From NCBI RefSeq assembly GCF_003626595.1, contig NZ_RBAK01000006.1, positions 62,001 through 126,000 on the forward strand: a DNA stretch of 64,000 bases. Reading direction: 5' to 3'. The notes beneath the pieces are model-generated. The model was given only the letters and a program-made list of their open reading frames with translations. It searched no databases and was not told the origin of the DNA. A program made the translations under genes and the position numbers. This stretch comes from Micromonospora endolithica. Lineage in GTDB: Bacteria; Actinomycetota; Actinomycetes; Mycobacteriales; Micromonosporaceae. This document shows, in pieces, positions 61,082 to 64,000 of this stretch. Within the stretch, counting starts at the first letter, position 1. Every line of letters starts with the position of its first letter.

Positions 61082-61870
61082 TCAGCTCCCGGTGATGCTG
61101 CTGCGCCAACCGCCCCGGCGGAACTGGATCTCGCCGGCGTAGGTGGGCGGCAGGTCGAACTCGGCCAGCCGGGTGCCGGCGTCGATCGTCACGTCGACCG
61201 TCGCGACGCTCGTCGGGCGCAGGGCGTTCTGGTAGGCCATCGTCACCTCGCCGCGTCGCCCGGCGGCGTAGATCGGGGCGCTCTGCACCTCGGTGACCGG
61301 GGTGGCCGCCGGCTCGGTCACCAGCGCGGTACGCCGGTGGTCCAGGCCGGAGCCCCGGAAGCTCATGGTGATCCGGTTGCGGCCCGTGGCGTCCGCCTCG
61401 ACGGACTCGGTCGCGGCCACCGGCCGCACCTTCAGGCCGAGCAGCTGGGCCTGCGCCACCAGCGACAGGTTGGTGGTGCCGTACCAGAGCTGGAAGAACG
61501 CCTCCTGGGGTACGCCGTCGCGCGACTGGAGCAGCGTCAGGCCCATGGTGCTGACGTGCCGCCCCGGCCACCGGTGGCCGTTGACCTCCACCCGGCCGCA
61601 CTGGTGGTCGGAGACCAGCAGGTAGCCCAGGTCGGGGCTGGGCGGGAACGGGGCGATCTCATAGCGTGCGGGCACCGCCGCGCGCAGCTCGGTCATCGGC
61701 GCGAGCAGCATCTCGTTGAACTCGTAGCAGTCCTGCTCCACGGTGGACACCGACCAGGAGCGGGTGGCCGCCGACGCCGAGGGCGACTGCAGGGCCACGG
61801 TGACCGCGACGACCAGCGGGCACAGCACGATGGCGACGGCGCGCAGCGCCGCGCGTGGGTAACTGCTCAT
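61082..61870 (-). CDS. Secreted protein of unknown function
   Basis: The 262-aa protein has a signal peptide (RAVAIVLCPLVVAVTVALQ, cleavage near SASAA). The mature part contains two cysteines (DCYEFNEML and DHQCGRVEV) that may form a disulfide, and beta-rich segments such as YLLVSDHQCGRVEVNGHRWPGRHVS and SVATVDVTIDAGTRLAEFDLPP. I do not recognise a family. ATG 61870 is the only sensible start. It is divergent from the M16 peptidase at 62054. Confidence 0.65.
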   Translation of the reverse strand: MSSYPRAALRAVAIVLCPLVVAVTVALQSPSASAATRSWSVSTVEQDCYEFNEMLLAPMTELRAAVPARYEIAPFPPSPDLGYLLVSDHQCGRVEVNGHRWPGRHVSTMGLTLLQSRDGVPQEAFFQLWYGTTNLSLVAQAQLLGLKVRPVAATESVEADATGRNRITMSFRGSGLDHRRTALVTEPAATPVTEVQSAPIYAAGRRGEVTMAYQNALRPTSVATVDVTIDAGTRLAEFDLPPTYAGEIQFRRGGWRSSITGS

Positions 61871-62053
61871 GACTTCCGCCCTTCGGTCCGACCCCGGTCG
61901 GGTCCGTCAGCCCGAATTCTCGTCCGGCACCGATTCCCGGGGGCAGACCAACCGACCTGACCGATGGGGCAGCGCCGGTCGGGGTCGCCGGATGGGCAGG
62001 GGCCGTCCGGGCACCCGGTGTGCGACGGTGTGGAGTGAGGAAGGGAGGGCGGC

Positions 62054-63352
62054 ATGGTCCAGGAGAGCGCGCTGTCGGCGACGATCCGGGAGACCACGCT
62101 GCCCGGCGGGCTACGGGTGATCACCGAGACCGTGCCGTCCATGTCGTCGGTGGCGCTGGGCGCCTTCGTCGATGTCGGCGCGTGCGCCGAGCCGGCCGCC
62201 CTCGGTGGCCTCTCCCACTTCCTCGAACACCTGCTCTTCAAGGGCACCCCGCGGCGCGACGCCCTCCAGGTGGCGCGGGCCATCGACGCGGTGGGCGGCG
62301 ACTCCAACGCGCAGGCGGGCAAGGAACTGACGTTCTTCCACGTACGGGTGCGTGACACCGAGCTGCCGGTCGCGGTCGACCTGCTGCTCGACCTGCTCAC
62401 CTCGCCCCGCCTGGACGCCGGCGACGTCGAGGCGGAGCGGCGGGTCATCCTCGGCGAGCTGGCGATGCAGGAGGACGACCCGGGCACCGTGGTGCGGACG
62501 CTGCTGGGCCGCGCGCTCTTCGGCGACGGCACCCTGGCCCGCCCCGCGGTGGGCACCCGTGAGTCGGTCCTGGCGATCGGCGCCGACGACGTGCGCGAGT
62601 TCTACCACCGGCACTACCGGCCCGACCGGGTGCTGATCGCCGCCGCCGGCAACGTGGGCCACGACGAGTTGGTCGACCGGGTGGCCACCGCGGTGGCCGA
62701 CGCCGGGTGGCAGGCCACGACCGGCGGCGCGGACACCACAACGGACGCCCGGATGCAGGACGGCGGGCCACGGGTGCGGGTGCTGCACCGACCGTGGGAG
62801 CAGGCGCACGTCACACTCGGCGTGCGCGGCATGGGGCACACCGACCCCCGGCGGTACGCGATGACGGTGCTGGGCACCGCCTTCGGTGGCGGGCTGTCCT
62901 CGCGGCTGTTCCAGGAGGTACGCGAGAGGCGGGGCCTGGCGTACGCCATCGGCTCGTACGCGTCGAGCTACCGGGACACCGGCACGTTCGTGCTGTTCGC
63001 GGGTTGTGCTCCCGCGAAGGTCGACGACCTGCTCGCGTGTCTCGGCGAACAGGTCGTCGACCTGAGGGCGCGCGGCCTGACCGACGACGAGCTCGACCGG
63101 GGAAAACGGCAACTGGCGGGCAAGTTCGTGCTCGGCCAGGAGGACACCTTCTCCCGCATGACCCGGATCGCGAGCAGCCGGCTCTTCACGGGCGTAGCGG
63201 AGTCGGTGTCGGACGTTCTCGACGGTATCGCCGCCGTCCGCGCGGAGGACATCGACGCGGTGGCGGCGGAGCTCTGGAACGTCGGGCGGTCGCGCCTGGC
63301 CGTCGCCGGGCCGGTGGACCCGGACCACGACTTCGCGGCGGTGTTGCCGTGA
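62054..63352 (+). CDS. M16-family zinc metallopeptidase
   Basis: The 432-aa protein carries the inverted zinc motif in LSHFLEHLLFKGTPRR (H-x-x-E-H) and the downstream ligand region AERRVILGELAMQEDDPG with the third-ligand Glu. The second half has ERRGLAYAIGSYASSYRDTGTFVLFAGCAP, the R/Y substrate-binding pair of M16 proteins. The size and features match processing peptidase-like PqqL/MPP-beta homologues of actinobacteria. These degrade or process small peptides. Usually a catalytically inert M16 partner follows; here the downstream DNA holds none. Confidence 0.92.
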   Translation: MVQESALSATIRETTLPGGLRVITETVPSMSSVALGAFVDVGACAEPAALGGLSHFLEHLLFKGTPRRDALQVARAIDAVGGDSNAQAGKELTFFHVRVRDTELPVAVDLLLDLLTSPRLDAGDVEAERRVILGELAMQEDDPGTVVRTLLGRALFGDGTLARPAVGTRESVLAIGADDVREFYHRHYRPDRVLIAAAGNVGHDELVDRVATAVADAGWQATTGGADTTTDARMQDGGPRVRVLHRPWEQAHVTLGVRGMGHTDPRRYAMTVLGTAFGGGLSSRLFQEVRERRGLAYAIGSYASSYRDTGTFVLFAGCAPAKVDDLLACLGEQVVDLRARGLTDDELDRGKRQLAGKFVLGQEDTFSRMTRIASSRLFTGVAESVSDVLDGIAAVRAEDIDAVAAELWNVGRSRLAVAGPVDPDHDFAAVLP

Positions 63353-63615
63353 CCAGCCGGCGCGGCGCAGCGCCGGGTCACCCCACCAGCCGCGGGTCGC
63401 GGCCCCCCGGTCCGGGTGGCGGCCTGGCGGTCGTCACCCTTGCCCTCGGAGACGGCGTACGCGAAACTGAAGGTCCTCGTCGGCGCCGGGAACGCGGCCG
63501 GCGCGACGGGGGCGGTCATCGTCGGCGCGGTGGAGCGCGCCGACCGGAGCTGCCACAACTGGCCACTGTCAACACGGGCCTCTGGATCCGCGGCGACGGT
63601 CTCGATGCGGTTCAT
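63353..63615 (-). pseudogene. Possible damaged paralogue of the small Cys-containing protein gene
   Basis: An ATG at 63615 has a near-perfect ribosome-binding site (GGAGGATCACG) and starts MNRIETVAADPEARVDSG. The string R-I-E-T-V-A and its DNA match the earliest visible codons of the gene at the right edge. Later sequence (APTMTAPVAPAAFPAPTRT, then Arg/Gly-rich) shows no cysteines and the frame runs on antisense into the peptidase gene without a stop, so the downstream part looks broken. Limits are approximate. Confidence 0.35.
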
Positions 63616-63667
63616 CGTGATCCTCCGTGGCGCGGACGGGCGCGGCCTGACAGCGGTTGGCGTGGCG

Positions 63668-63707
63668 GGGTTCCCGTCGGCCGGGTGGAGCCGGCCGACG
63701 GGAACCC
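63668..63707 (-). terminator. 17-bp perfect hairpin between the two small genes
   Basis: Arms 63668-63684 and 63691-63707 pair without mismatch around GTGGAG. On the minus strand it follows the stop of the right-edge gene by 18 nt and precedes the ribosome-binding site of the possible paralogue. Confidence 0.75.
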
Positions 63708-63725
63708 GTGATAGCCCTACCAGGG

Positions 63726-64000
63726 TCAGGAAAGCCCGCCGACGGCGGCCTGACGGGTCGCGACCAGCTCGTCGACCGGCATGTCGGCGAAGTTGCCGCG
63801 CACCCCGGTGAACGCGCCGTAGCCGGCGTCCGGTCCGTTGAACACGGCCTGCATGAACTGGTAGCCGGCGCCGACGCCGAGGATGAAGCCGGCGACGCAC
63901 GGGCAGGTCAGCGTCGGCACGGTGGCCTCCACCGACTCCAGCGGCCGCAGGTAGGTGGTGTCGGCCTCGGGCAGCAGGTTCTGGGCGACGGTCTCGATGC
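63726..64000 (-). CDS. Small protein with CPC motif and Gly-rich hydrophobic core (right edge, partial)
   Basis: The frame is open from the edge to the TGA at 63726-63728 and shows about 91 residues: RIETVAQNLLPEADTTYL, then VPTLTCPCVAGFILGVGAGY and QFMQAVFNGPDAGYGAF, ending ATRQAAVGGLS. The true start is probably 2-3 codons outside (MNR by comparison with the gene at 63615). An acidic leader-like N-terminus followed by CPC and a small-residue hydrophobic stretch recalls a ribosomally made peptide precursor or a small membrane protein, but I recognise no family. Confidence 0.5.
   Translation of the reverse strand, partial: IETVAQNLLPEADTTYLRPLESVEATVPTLTCPCVAGFILGVGAGYQFMQAVFNGPDAGYGAFTGVRGNFADMPVDELVATRQAAVGGLS

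Noticed and set aside
62968..63615. Minus-strand gene continuing from 63615 deep into the M16 gene
   Set aside because: The start is good, but the part antisense to the peptidase has Ser/Arg/Thr-rich shadow composition; only the first portion was kept as a possible damaged gene.

Overview
The window is 64 kb of very high-GC actinobacterial DNA. Codon usage, frequent GTG starts, leaderless promoters (TANNNT six or seven bases before the start codon), families such as the DUF574-type methyltransferase and GPP34, and several secreted ricin-lectin enzymes point to a Micromonospora-like member of the Micromonosporaceae. That placement is inference; no rRNA or species marker is present.

Positions 1-7,900 hold the tail of a membrane protein, a scar of decayed genes (an oxidoreductase/NTF2-like fragment with a frameshift, a possible SUKH-3 fragment, a 7-bp tandem repeat), a two-gene heterodimeric ABC exporter with complementary degenerate ATP sites, an EamA remnant, an MBL-fold hydrolase and a DUF574-type methyltransferase. 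Positions 8,030-9,450 carry a small tRNA array (Trp, Pro-like, CAU, Leu, Arg and an odd GCG-anticodon candidate) around an HNH endonuclease and a 42-aa ORF, which looks like a mobile or phage-derived island.

Positions 9,470-27,050 are ordinary chromosomal genes: acetyltransferase, hydrolase, several SAM methyltransferases, TetR, PadR and ArsR regulators, GPP34, an ABC export pair next to a histidine kinase/response regulator pair, an acyl-CoA oxidase-like enzyme and an NmrA-type reductase.

Positions 27,270-58,550 form a large carbohydrate-use region. Secreted proteins (GH127-type enzyme, CE1-like esterase, ThuA/DUF1080, PQQ-type sugar dehydrogenase, ThuA-dehydrogenase fusion, beta-helix protein) almost all carry RICIN lectin modules. 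They flank a FadR-type regulator, a CUT1 importer without its own ATPase, a catabolic run resembling oxidative L-fucose breakdown (enolase-superfamily dehydratase, zinc dehydrogenase, SDR, lactonase-like amidohydrolase, aldo/keto reductase), and a complete CUT2 importer followed by a truncated sugar isomerase. LacI-type (TGTT-AGCGCT-AACA) and FadR-like palindromes recur in the promoter regions, so the region probably works as one or two coordinated regulons: secreted enzymes release or oxidise sugars, the importers take them up, and the cytoplasmic enzymes degrade them.

Positions 58,600-64,000 return to mixed genes: a PadR/membrane-protein pair, an acetyltransferase, a methyltransferase, a secreted protein, an M16 metallopeptidase, and at the right edge a small Cys-containing protein gene with a possible damaged paralogue downstream.
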